A DNA stretch of 64,000 bases, from assembly GCA_035192965.1 (NCBI GenBank), contig CP136571.1:950501-1014500 (forward strand). Direction: 5' to 3'. Under the pieces are notes generated by a model. The model ran no database searches. It was not told the origin of the DNA and saw only the letters and a list, made by a program, of their open reading frames with translations. Origin of the DNA: Fuscovulum sp. (GTDB lineage Bacteria; Pseudomonadota; Alphaproteobacteria; Rhodobacterales; Rhodobacteraceae). Positions 27,095-34,991 of this stretch are shown in pieces. The position numbers and the translations under genes were made by a program. Position 1 is the first letter of the stretch; every line of letters starts with the position of its first letter.

Positions 27095-28009
27095 ATGCCG
27101 CTGGCCATGAACCGCGAGGTTTTTATCACCTGTGCCGTTACCGGATCGGGCGGCACACAGGACCGCAGCCCGCATGTGCCGCGCAGCCCCCAGCAGATCG
27201 CCGAAAGTGCCATCGCCGCCGCCAAGGCCGGTGCGGCCGTGGTGCATTGCCACGTCCGCGATCCCGAAACAGGCAAGCCCGCCCGTGACCCCGCGCTTTA
27301 CCGCGAAGTGACTGAACGTATTCGGGATTCTGCCACCGACGTGGTGCTGAACCTGACCGCCGGGATGGGCGGCGACATCTATTTCGAAGGGACCGAAGAT
27401 ATGGGCCGCATCGGCCCGCGGTCCGATATGGCCGGCGCCACGGAACGGGTGGCGCATGTCGTGGAATGCCGCCCGGAAATCTGCACGCTTGATTGCGGCA
27501 CCATGAATTTCAACGAAGCCGACTACGTCATGGTCAACACCCCCGGCATGCTGCGCGACATGGCGCGGCGCATGACGGCGGCAGGCGTGCGGATCGAGAT
27601 CGAGGCGTTTGACACCGGCCACCTTTGGCTGGCCAAGGAACTGGTCAAGGAAGGCGCGATCCCCGATCCGGTGCTTGTGCAACTGTGCATGGGCGTGCCG
27701 TGGGGCGCGCCTGATGACCTGAACACCTTCATGGCGATGGTCAACAATGTGCCAAGCAATTGGAATTGGTCGGCTTTTTCCATCGGGCGCAACCAGATGG
27801 CCTATGTTGCCGCTGCCGTGCTGGCGGGTGGCAATGTGCGGGTGGGGCTGGAAGATAACCTCTGGCTGGAAAAGGGCGTGCTGGCCACGAATGCGCAGCT
27901 TGTGGAGCGGGCCTGCAGCATCATCGAAAACATGGGCGCGCGGGTGATCACACCGGCCGAAGTGCGCGCGCGGCTGAAGCTGGAAAAACGCCCGCCACTG
28001 CCGAAATAG
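27095..28009 (+). CDS. beta-keto acid cleavage enzyme (BKACE), likely for 3-dehydrocarnitine
   Basis: A 304-residue TIM-barrel enzyme of the former DUF849 family. The metal-binding His pair is H51 and H53 in VVHCHVRDPETG, and VFITCAVTGSG and GNVRVGLEDNLW are family marks. BKACE enzymes split a beta-keto acid with acetyl-CoA to acetoacetate and a new CoA ester. Next to carnitine dehydrogenase the expected reaction is 3-dehydrocarnitine to betainyl-CoA plus acetoacetate. ATG follows AAGGGAGGG. First gene of the operon, 1 base from the next start region. Confidence 0.9.
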   Translation: MPLAMNREVFITCAVTGSGGTQDRSPHVPRSPQQIAESAIAAAKAGAAVVHCHVRDPETGKPARDPALYREVTERIRDSATDVVLNLTAGMGGDIYFEGTEDMGRIGPRSDMAGATERVAHVVECRPEICTLDCGTMNFNEADYVMVNTPGMLRDMARRMTAAGVRIEIEAFDTGHLWLAKELVKEGAIPDPVLVQLCMGVPWGAPDDLNTFMAMVNNVPSNWNWSAFSIGRNQMAYVAAAVLAGGNVRVGLEDNLWLEKGVLATNAQLVERACSIIENMGARVITPAEVRARLKLEKRPPLPK

Positions 28010-28010
28010 C

Positions 28011-28448
28011 ATGGAAAAGGTCGGCCCCATCCCACCTCCCCAGGCCCTGATCGCGGCGGGCAAGGTCATCCCGCTGGGCCACGGGTGGGTGTTGGAGCCG
28101 ATGGAGACTGGCTTTCTGCTCAAGGCGCTGTCGGTTGGCGCTTCGGTGCGCGTGACACCCGAAGAGGCGCAGTCCGTGCGGCAGGGCGAGGTACCGCCTG
28201 AGATGCTGGCTGCGCGGCACGGGATGGTGCTGCCACAGATGCCGCCGGGCGCCGCGGTGATGGTGGCTTTTTCGGACGAGGCGATGCGTTTGGCCGGAAA
28301 AGGGCGGGAAGCCGGAAGTGAGACCGGGGGGCGGTCGGGGGATCGGCCTGCCGGGGCAGGACAGGCGGGGCCGACCCTGCCGCGGATGGCGATGATCGGG
28401 GCCGCTGTGGTGGCCCTGCTGATAGTGGCCTTGATCTGGGCCGGATAG
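28011..28448 (+). CDS. small tail-anchored protein of unknown function
   Basis: A 145-residue protein between the BKACE and carnitine dehydrogenase genes. Residues 1 to about 95 form a soluble domain (GKVIPLGHGWVLEPMETGF), followed by a Gly/Glu/Ala linker and a single C-terminal hydrophobic span MAMIGAAVVALLIVALIWAG. I do not recognise the family. It starts right after the BKACE stop, so it is part of the operon and possibly holds pathway enzymes at the membrane. Base usage is like its neighbours. Confidence 0.8.
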   Translation: MEKVGPIPPPQALIAAGKVIPLGHGWVLEPMETGFLLKALSVGASVRVTPEEAQSVRQGEVPPEMLAARHGMVLPQMPPGAAVMVAFSDEAMRLAGKGREAGSETGGRSGDRPAGAGQAGPTLPRMAMIGAAVVALLIVALIWAG

Positions 28449-28467
28449 ACAGAAACGGGAGACGGAC

Positions 28468-29922
28468 ATGGCGCGCAAGGCGGGCATCATCGGGGGCGGG
28501 GTCATCGGCGGCGGTTGGGCGGCGCGGTTCTTGCTCAATGGTTGGGACGTGGTGGTGTTCGACCCCGATCCGGAAGCCCCGCGCAAAGTTGGCGAAGTGA
28601 TCGCCAATGCGCGCAAGGCGCTTCCTGCGCTGTCGGATGGCCCGATGCCCAATGAGGGGCGGCTGTCCTTTGCCGGCACGATCACCGAGGCGGTGGAAGG
28701 TGCCGATTACATTCAGGAATCCGTGTCGGAAAGGCTGGACCTGAAGCATCGCGTCTTTGCCCAGATCCAGCAGGTGGCTCCGGACACGCCCATCGGATCA
28801 TCGACCAGCGGCTTCAAGCCCAGCGAATTGCAACAGAATGCGGCCAATCCGGCGACCATCTTTGTCGCTCACCCGTTCAACCCGGTTTACCTGCTGCCCC
28901 TGGCCGAGGTTGTGCCATCCGCCAAATCCGACCCGGCGCTGATCGAAGGCGTGAAGGAAACGCTGCGCGAGATTGGGATGTTTCCCCTGCATGTGCGCAA
29001 AGAGATCGACGCTCATATCGCCGACCGCTTCCTCGAGGCCGTGTGGCGCGAGGCGCTGTGGCTGGTGAAGGACGGTGTCGCCACGACCGAGGAAATCGAC
29101 GAGGCGATCCGCATGGGCTTTGGCCTGCGCTGGGGCCAGATGGGCCTGTTCGAGACCTACCGCGTTGCGGGCGGTGAGGCAGGGATGAAGCATTTCATGG
29201 CGCAATTCGGCCCCTGCCTGACCTGGCCCTGGACCAAGCTGATGGATGTGCCCGAGTTCAACGATGAACTTGTCGACCTGATCGCCGGGCAGTCGGATGC
29301 GCAATCGGGCCACCACACGATCCGTGAGTTGGAACGCATCCGCGACCAGAACCTGATCGGCTTCCTGCGGGTGCTGAAGGAACGCAACTGGGGTGCGGGC
29401 AAAGTACTTCTGGAACATGACGCCCGCCGCCGCGCCACCATGCCCGTGGCGGTGCTCGGCACCGGCCCGATGGAATGCGCGCGGCTGACCGTGCTGCCGG
29501 GCTGGATCGATTACAACGGCCACATGACCGAAAGCCGCTATCTGTTCGCGGCGTCAGAAACCTCGGACGCGTTCCTGCGCCATATCGGGGCGGATATCGC
29601 CTATGTTGGCACAGGGTTCAGCTATTACACTGCGGAAACCCACATCATGCATCTGGGCGAGGCCAAGCTGGGTAATGCGCTGACGGGTACGGTGCAGGTG
29701 CTGCATGCCGATGAGAAACGCCTGCATGTCTTTGTCCGCATCTTGAAGGACGGGGCGGCGGTGGCCACGCTGGAACAGATGCTGCTGCATGTGGACATGA
29801 AGGCAGGCAAGACCTGCGCCGCGCCTGCGGCCATCCTTGATCGCCTGCTGCCGATTGCCGAGGCGCACAAATCCCTGCCGCGCCCGGAGGCCGCGGGCCG
29901 CCATGTGGGCCAGAAGAAGTGA
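28468..29922 (+). CDS. cdhA: L-carnitine dehydrogenase fused to a thioesterase domain
   Basis: A 484-residue fusion. Residues 1 to about 320 are a 3-hydroxyacyl-CoA-dehydrogenase-like NAD enzyme: Rossmann loop GIIGGGVIGGGW, SSTSGFKPSEL and AHPFNPVYLLPLAEVV with the catalytic His. From about residue 325 there is a hotdog-fold thioesterase with TVLPGWIDYNGHMTESRYL. CdhA oxidises L-carnitine to 3-dehydrocarnitine, and the thioesterase fits release of glycine betaine from betainyl-CoA. Such fusions are known among alphaproteobacterial carnitine enzymes. ATG follows GGAGACGGAC. Confidence 0.93.
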   Translation: MARKAGIIGGGVIGGGWAARFLLNGWDVVVFDPDPEAPRKVGEVIANARKALPALSDGPMPNEGRLSFAGTITEAVEGADYIQESVSERLDLKHRVFAQIQQVAPDTPIGSSTSGFKPSELQQNAANPATIFVAHPFNPVYLLPLAEVVPSAKSDPALIEGVKETLREIGMFPLHVRKEIDAHIADRFLEAVWREALWLVKDGVATTEEIDEAIRMGFGLRWGQMGLFETYRVAGGEAGMKHFMAQFGPCLTWPWTKLMDVPEFNDELVDLIAGQSDAQSGHHTIRELERIRDQNLIGFLRVLKERNWGAGKVLLEHDARRRATMPVAVLGTGPMECARLTVLPGWIDYNGHMTESRYLFAASETSDAFLRHIGADIAYVGTGFSYYTAETHIMHLGEAKLGNALTGTVQVLHADEKRLHVFVRILKDGAAVATLEQMLLHVDMKAGKTCAAPAAILDRLLPIAEAHKSLPRPEAAGRHVGQKK

Positions 29923-30674
29923 CACGCCGCGTCTTGATCACAGCGGGGGCGAATGGCATCGGGCTGGTGATGGCGCGGGCCTTTGCCGATGCGGGTGATC
30001 GCGTCTGGGTAACAGACGTGGATGCCGCCGCCGTTTTGGCCGTGCCGCAAGGCATCAACGCCACGCGCTGTGATGCGTCGAACGAAGGTGAGATGGTCAC
30101 GCTTTTCGCGGCCATCGCGGCGCAATGGGGCGGGCTGGATGTGCTTTGCGCCAATGCCGGGATCAAGGGGCCGACGGCTGCAATCGAGGATATGGACCTT
30201 GGCGAATGGCACAGCTGCCTTGGTGTGAACCTTGATGGTGCGATGATCGCGGCCAAGCACGCGGCACGGCTGATGAAACCGGCGGGGTCCGGGGTGATGA
30301 TCTTCACCTCCTCCACCTCGGGCCTTTATGGGACGCCGTTCCGCGCGCCCTATGTGGCGGCGAAATGGGGCGTGATCGGGCTGATGAAGACCGTGGCGAT
30401 GGAGCTTGGCCCTTACGGCATCCGCGCCAACGCGATATGCCCTGGGTCCGTGAACGGCCCCCGCATCGACCGCGTGATCGAGGCAGAGGCCGTGGCCAAG
30501 GGCATGACCCCTGACGCCGTGCGACAGGGCTATGCCAGCGGCACTGCGATGAAGCGGCTGACCGATCCCGAAGATGTGGCCGCCATGGCGCTGTTCCTTG
30601 CCTCGGACGGGGCGAAGATGGTGTCGGGGCAGGCGCTTGCCGTCGACGGCATGACCTATAACGTTGATCCGTAA
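29919..30674 (+). CDS. short-chain dehydrogenase/reductase
   Basis: A 251-residue classical SDR. The NAD loop is TAGANGIGLVMARAF, and the catalytic Tyr145-x3-Lys149 lies in APYVAAKWG after the Ser in SSTSG. It begins with GTG overlapping the cdhA stop by 4 bases, so it is coupled to that gene. Substrate is open. Possible roles are oxidation of D-carnitine, or of another hydroxy intermediate of the pathway; betaine aldehyde is less likely for this family. Confidence 0.88.
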   Translation: MTRRVLITAGANGIGLVMARAFADAGDRVWVTDVDAAAVLAVPQGINATRCDASNEGEMVTLFAAIAAQWGGLDVLCANAGIKGPTAAIEDMDLGEWHSCLGVNLDGAMIAAKHAARLMKPAGSGVMIFTSSTSGLYGTPFRAPYVAAKWGVIGLMKTVAMELGPYGIRANAICPGSVNGPRIDRVIEAEAVAKGMTPDAVRQGYASGTAMKRLTDPEDVAAMALFLASDGAKMVSGQALAVDGMTYNVDP

Positions 30675-30685
30675 GGAAGACCGCC

Positions 30686-31849
30686 ATGCAATTCGGCCTG
30701 ACCGAAGAACAGCAGATGATCGTCGAGACAACGCGCAGCTTCGTCGAGAACGAGCTTTATCCCCATGAAATGGAGGTGGAGCGCACAGGCCACCTGCGAA
30801 TGGACCTGATAAAGGAGATTCAGGCCAAGGCGATGCAGGCAGGTCTATATGCCGCCAACATGCCGGCCGAGGTGGGGGGGGCAGGCCTCGATACGCTGTC
30901 CTGGCTGCTTTATGAAAAAGAGTTGGGCAAAGCCAACTATGCCTTGCACTGGACCTGTGTCGCGCGGCCATCGAACATCCTCTTGGCCGCGACGGAAGAG
31001 CAGCGGCAGAAATACCTTTATCCCTGCATCAGGGGCGAGAAATGGGATTGCCTTGCCATGACGGAACCGGGCGCCGGGTCCGATCTGCGCGGGATGAAGG
31101 CCAGCGCGAAACCGGATGGCGATGACTGGGTGCTGAACGGCACAAAGCATTTCATCAGCCACGCCGATCTGGCCGATTTCGCCATCTGTTTCATGGCCAG
31201 TGGCGAAGAAGACACCCCGCGTGGAAAGAAAAAGCTGATCACGGCCTTCTTTGTCGACAAGGGCACCCCCGGTTTCACGGTGCGCGACGGATACCGGAAC
31301 GTCAGCCACCGGGGATATACCAACGCCATTCTGGAATTCGACAATTGCCGCATCCCGAAAAGCCAGATCCTGGGCGAGGTGCACAAGGGGTTTGAGGTTG
31401 CCAATACCTGGCTTGGCGCGACGCGGCTTCAGGTTGCTGCGACCTGCCTTGGCCGGGCCGAACGGGCCTTGACCCATGCGGTGCAATACGCAGCCGAACG
31501 CCAGCAATTCGGGCAACAGATCGGCAAGTTTCAAGGGATCAGCTTCAAGCTGGCCGATATGGCGTTGGAGTTGAAGGCGGCCGAATTGCTGACTTGGGAA
31601 GCGGCCTGGAAGTTCGATCAGGGCACGGTGACCGAGGCGGATATGAGCATGGCCAAGCTGAAGGCCACCGAAGTGCTGGCCTTCATCGCGGATGAGGCGA
31701 TCCAGATTCACGGCGGGATGGGGCTGATGGACGACCTGCCGCTGGAACGCATCTGGCGCGATGCGCGGGTGGAACGCATCTGGGAAGGCACGTCCGAGAT
31801 TCAGCGCCACATCATCAGCCGCCAGATGCTGCGGGCCTTTGGTGCATGA
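30686..31849 (+). CDS. acyl-CoA dehydrogenase, candidate gamma-butyrobetainyl-CoA dehydrogenase
   Basis: A 387-residue acyl-CoA dehydrogenase with FAD and substrate motifs in order: AMTEPGAGSDLRG, the GTKHFISHADLADF segment and RIWEGTSEIQRHI with the likely catalytic Glu367. The enzyme would reduce FAD and pass electrons to ETF. With a CaiD-like hydratase nearby, the expected step is gamma-butyrobetainyl-CoA to crotonobetainyl-CoA. It is not obviously a CaiA orthologue, so the substrate is inferred from position. ATG follows AAGGAAG. Confidence 0.9.
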   Translation: MQFGLTEEQQMIVETTRSFVENELYPHEMEVERTGHLRMDLIKEIQAKAMQAGLYAANMPAEVGGAGLDTLSWLLYEKELGKANYALHWTCVARPSNILLAATEEQRQKYLYPCIRGEKWDCLAMTEPGAGSDLRGMKASAKPDGDDWVLNGTKHFISHADLADFAICFMASGEEDTPRGKKKLITAFFVDKGTPGFTVRDGYRNVSHRGYTNAILEFDNCRIPKSQILGEVHKGFEVANTWLGATRLQVAATCLGRAERALTHAVQYAAERQQFGQQIGKFQGISFKLADMALELKAAELLTWEAAWKFDQGTVTEADMSMAKLKATEVLAFIADEAIQIHGGMGLMDDLPLERIWRDARVERIWEGTSEIQRHIISRQMLRAFGA

Positions 31850-31858
31850 ACCCAACCG

Positions 31859-32083
31859 CCGGGGGGCCGTCTGCCCCCCGGACCCCCCGAGGATATTTTC
31901 AAACAGATGAAGTAACGGAATGTTAAATCTCTCGGTCCAGACTGACATCACGGTACAGGCGGGGACGCCGATGACCGTAACGGGTGAAGTCCTCCTGTCC
32001 CGGTTTGGGGCAGGGGGCACGGCCTGCCTTTTCATCCGTTCTAAAATATCCTCGGGGGGGCCGGGGGGCGAAGCGCCCCCGGG
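31859..32083. repeat. mirrored hairpin element inside the carnitine operon
   Basis: The 261-base gap between the acyl-CoA dehydrogenase and the synthetase holds two copies of one module facing each other. The left has a 9-bp GC stem (31859-31867 with 31873-31881), then CCCCCCGAGGATATTTT (31883-31899) and GATGAA (31906-31911). The right repeats this in reverse: TTCATC (32031), AAAATATCCTCGGGGGG (32043-32059), then a GC stem (32061-32083). The 119 bases between have no convincing gene. The left copy sits where a transcript end is expected; the right copy has no minus-strand gene to serve. Confidence 0.7.
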
Positions 32084-32110
32084 GCTTTCCACCCGCGCGC
32101 GGGGGCAGGC

Positions 32111-34108
32111 ATGAGGGACCTTCGCCGCCTGCTGCGCCCGCGTTCCATTGCCGTCCTCGGTTCTGGCTGGGCGAAAAACGTGGTCGAGCAATGCCGGAAG
32201 ATGGGTTTTGACGGCCCGGTCTGGCCTGTTCACCCCACGCGGGATGAGATTGGGGGGGCACCCTGTTTCCGGTCGCTGGCCGATTTGCCCCACGCCCCGG
32301 ATGCCACCTTCATCGGCGTGAACCGCCATGCCACGCTGGATGTGGTGGCGGAATTGGCAGCGATGGGGGCGGGCGGTGCGACCTGTTTCGCAAGCGGCTG
32401 GGAAGAGGCAGGGGAGGCCGATCTTCAGGCGCGGCTGGTTGCGGCGGCGGGGGACATGCCGATCCTCGGCCCCAATTGCTATGGCGTCATCAACTACCTC
32501 GACGGCGCGCTGCTCTGGCCGGATCAGCATGGCGGGGTGCGGGTAGAGCGGGGGGTGGCGCTGCTGTCGCAATCTTCCAACATCGTCATAAACCTGACCA
32601 TGCAGGCGCGGGGTTTGCCGGTGGCCTATGTGGCCTGCCTGGGCAATGCGGCGCAGGTGGGGTTGGCGGAGCTGGCAGGTGCGCTGTTGGCGGATGAGCG
32701 GGTGACCGCGCTGGGCATGTATGTCGAAGGCATCGACGATGCCGCCGCCTTTGCCGATCTGGCCGAACGCGCGCGGGCGGCGGGCAAAGGAATCGTCTGC
32801 ATCAAATCGGGCAAGACCGAACTGTCGCGCACGGCGGCAGCGTCCCATACTGCGTCGCTGGCCGGTGGCGGCGCCGCCTCTTCCGCCTTCTTGCGCGCCT
32901 GCGGCGTGGCAGAAGTGGCCACGCCTGCCGAACTGATCGAGACGTTGAAGATCTTTCACCATTGCGGCCCGCAGATTGGCCCGCGCCTGTGTTCGCTATC
33001 CTGTTCGGGGGGCGAAGCGGGGCTGGTGGCCGACCTTGCAGCACCCTTCGGCGTGGATTTTCCGCCGCCATCCGCCGCGCAACGGCAAAGGCTGGGCGAT
33101 ATCCTGGGCCCTATCGTCTTTATCTCCAACCCGTTGGATTACCACACCTTCATCTGGGGGGACGGGCCGCGGACGACGGATGTCTTCACCACGATGCTGG
33201 CGGGCTATGACGCCGGCATCTTCATCATCGACCCGCCGCGCCCGGACCGGTGTGATCCTTCCAGCTTCCAGCCCGCGCTGGATGCGGTGGTGGCTGCGGC
33301 GGCCACTACGGGCAAACCCGCCTTTGCCGTGGCGTCTTTGCCCGAAAACTTTGATGAGGCGCTGGCAATGCGGATGGCCGCGCCGAATGTCGTGCCGATG
33401 ATGGGGCTGGAAACCGCCCTGGGCGCGATCAAGGCCGCCCAGACGGGGCCGAACCTGGGGGGGTGGCGGCCTTGGCCGGTGGTGGGTGAGCGGACACTTC
33501 GGATGCGGGATGAGGCGTCTTCCAAGGCGCTGATCGCCGGGGCTGGGGTGGTGGTGCCGCGTTCCGTGACCGCGGCGACCTTGCCGGAACTGGTGGCAAA
33601 GGCAGCAGGTCTGACTGCGCCACTGGCGCTGAAAGGGCTAGGTTTCGCGCACAAGACCGAAGCGGGGGCTGTCCGCCTTGGCCTTTCCGCGCTGGAGGGC
33701 CAAGCCGAGATGGCGGGGGCGCAAGGCTATCTGGCCGAAGAGATGGTCGCGGGCGTGGTGGCCGAACTTCTGGTCGGCCTGCGCCGCGATCCGGTTTATG
33801 GGGCGACAGTGACGCTGGGCTTTGGCGGTGTCACGGCAGAGGTTCTGGCCGATACGGTGACGCTGGTCTTGCCGGTGACACAGGATGAGGTGGCGGCGGC
33901 GCTGCGGCAGCTGCGGCTCTGGCCGCTGCTGGACGGCTATCGTGGGCGGGCCAAGGCCGATGTTGGAGCGGCGGTGCGGGCAGTGATGGCTTTGCAGGCG
34001 ATGTTGCAGGCCACCCCATCGCTGGAGGAAATCGAGATCAACCCGCTGATGCTGACCGCCGAAGGTGCGGTCGCAGTGGACGCGGTCATATGGGAGGAAG
34101 CGGAATGA
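32111..34108 (+). CDS. NDP-forming acyl-CoA synthetase (acetate-CoA ligase ADP-forming family)
   Basis: A 665-residue enzyme with the three parts of the NDP-forming family in order: CoA-binding domain (RPRSIAVLGSG, MPILGPNCYGVINY), succinyl-CoA-ligase-like domains (SHTASLAGGGAA) and a C-terminal ATP-grasp domain (ALKGLGFAHKTEAGAVRLGL, EEIEINPLMLT). It should activate an acid to its CoA ester using ATP with ADP release. In this operon the acid is probably gamma-butyrobetaine or crotonobetaine, a job done by CaiC (AMP-forming) in E. coli. The start overlaps nothing; the end overlaps caiD by 4 bases. Confidence 0.88.
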   Translation: MRDLRRLLRPRSIAVLGSGWAKNVVEQCRKMGFDGPVWPVHPTRDEIGGAPCFRSLADLPHAPDATFIGVNRHATLDVVAELAAMGAGGATCFASGWEEAGEADLQARLVAAAGDMPILGPNCYGVINYLDGALLWPDQHGGVRVERGVALLSQSSNIVINLTMQARGLPVAYVACLGNAAQVGLAELAGALLADERVTALGMYVEGIDDAAAFADLAERARAAGKGIVCIKSGKTELSRTAAASHTASLAGGGAASSAFLRACGVAEVATPAELIETLKIFHHCGPQIGPRLCSLSCSGGEAGLVADLAAPFGVDFPPPSAAQRQRLGDILGPIVFISNPLDYHTFIWGDGPRTTDVFTTMLAGYDAGIFIIDPPRPDRCDPSSFQPALDAVVAAAATTGKPAFAVASLPENFDEALAMRMAAPNVVPMMGLETALGAIKAAQTGPNLGGWRPWPVVGERTLRMRDEASSKALIAGAGVVVPRSVTAATLPELVAKAAGLTAPLALKGLGFAHKTEAGAVRLGLSALEGQAEMAGAQGYLAEEMVAGVVAELLVGLRRDPVYGATVTLGFGGVTAEVLADTVTLVLPVTQDEVAAALRQLRLWPLLDGYRGRAKADVGAAVRAVMALQAMLQATPSLEEIEINPLMLTAEGAVAVDAVIWEEAE

Positions 34109-34908
34109 GCGGTATGCAGATGCGAACCGAAGGCCCGATCCGGACACGGCGCGAAGGTGCGGTTCTGGAGGTGACGCTGGACCGGCCCAAGGCCAATGCG
34201 ATCGATCTGGCGACCAGCCGGATCATGGGCCTGACATTCCGCGAGTTTCGCGATGACGACAGCCTGCGCGTGGCTATCCTGCGGGCCGAGGGGGAAAAGT
34301 TCTTTTGCCCCGGATGGGACCTGAAGGCCGCCGCCGGGGGCGATGCGGTGGATGGTGATTACGGCGTGGGCGGCTTTGGGGGCCTTCAGGAACTGCCCAA
34401 CCTGAACAAGCCGGTGATTGCGGCGGTGAACGGCATCTGCTGTGGCGGGGGGCTGGAATTGGCGCTCTCCTGCGACCTGATCCTTGCGTCAGGCAATGCG
34501 ACCTTTGCGCTGCCAGAAATCCGGTCGGGCACGGTGGCGGATGCAGCGTCGATCAAGTTGCCAAAGCGCATCCCCTATCACGTGGCGATGGACCTGCTGC
34601 TGACCGGGCGCTGGTTCGATGCCGAAGAGGCGTTGCGCTGGGGCATCCTGAAGGAGATCACCACAGCCGAGGATCTGCTGCCCAAGGCATGGGACCTGGC
34701 GCGGCTGTTGGAAAGCGGGCCGCCCTTGGTTTACGCCGCAATCAAGGAAGTGGTGCGCGAGGCCGAGGCGCTGCGCTTTCAGGATGCGCTGAACCGTATC
34801 ACCAAGCGGCAGATGCCTACAGTGGACAGGTTGTATTCCAGCGAAGATCAGTTGGAAGGCGCACGTGCCTTTGCCGAGAAACGCGATCCGGTCTGGAAGG
34901 GAAAGTAA
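34105..34908 (+). CDS. caiD: CaiD-like crotonobetainyl-CoA hydratase
   Basis: A 267-residue crotonase-fold protein that follows E. coli CaiD closely by memory: LDRPKANAID near the start, GEKFF-PGWDLKAAA, NKPVIAAVNGICCGGGLELA for the oxyanion hole, EEALRWGI, and the end AFAEKRDPVWKGK. It hydrates crotonobetainyl-CoA to L-carnitinyl-CoA. The ATG overlaps the synthetase stop (ATGA) and follows GGAGGAAGCGGA, so both are made together. Confidence 0.92.
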   Translation: MSGMQMRTEGPIRTRREGAVLEVTLDRPKANAIDLATSRIMGLTFREFRDDDSLRVAILRAEGEKFFCPGWDLKAAAGGDAVDGDYGVGGFGGLQELPNLNKPVIAAVNGICCGGGLELALSCDLILASGNATFALPEIRSGTVADAASIKLPKRIPYHVAMDLLLTGRWFDAEEALRWGILKEITTAEDLLPKAWDLARLLESGPPLVYAAIKEVVREAEALRFQDALNRITKRQMPTVDRLYSSEDQLEGARAFAEKRDPVWKGK

Positions 34909-34991
34909 CACGGAAACGACAGTTTCCTGTCGCTGCTTGTCACGCTGCCCTATGGCGTGACGCTAGGCTCCGCCACCAGCAGAGGTGGGCC

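Noticed and set aside
31920..32114. Short plus-strand frame between the acyl-CoA dehydrogenase and synthetase
   Set aside because: It runs through the mirrored hairpin module and has no ribosome site or recognisable protein features.
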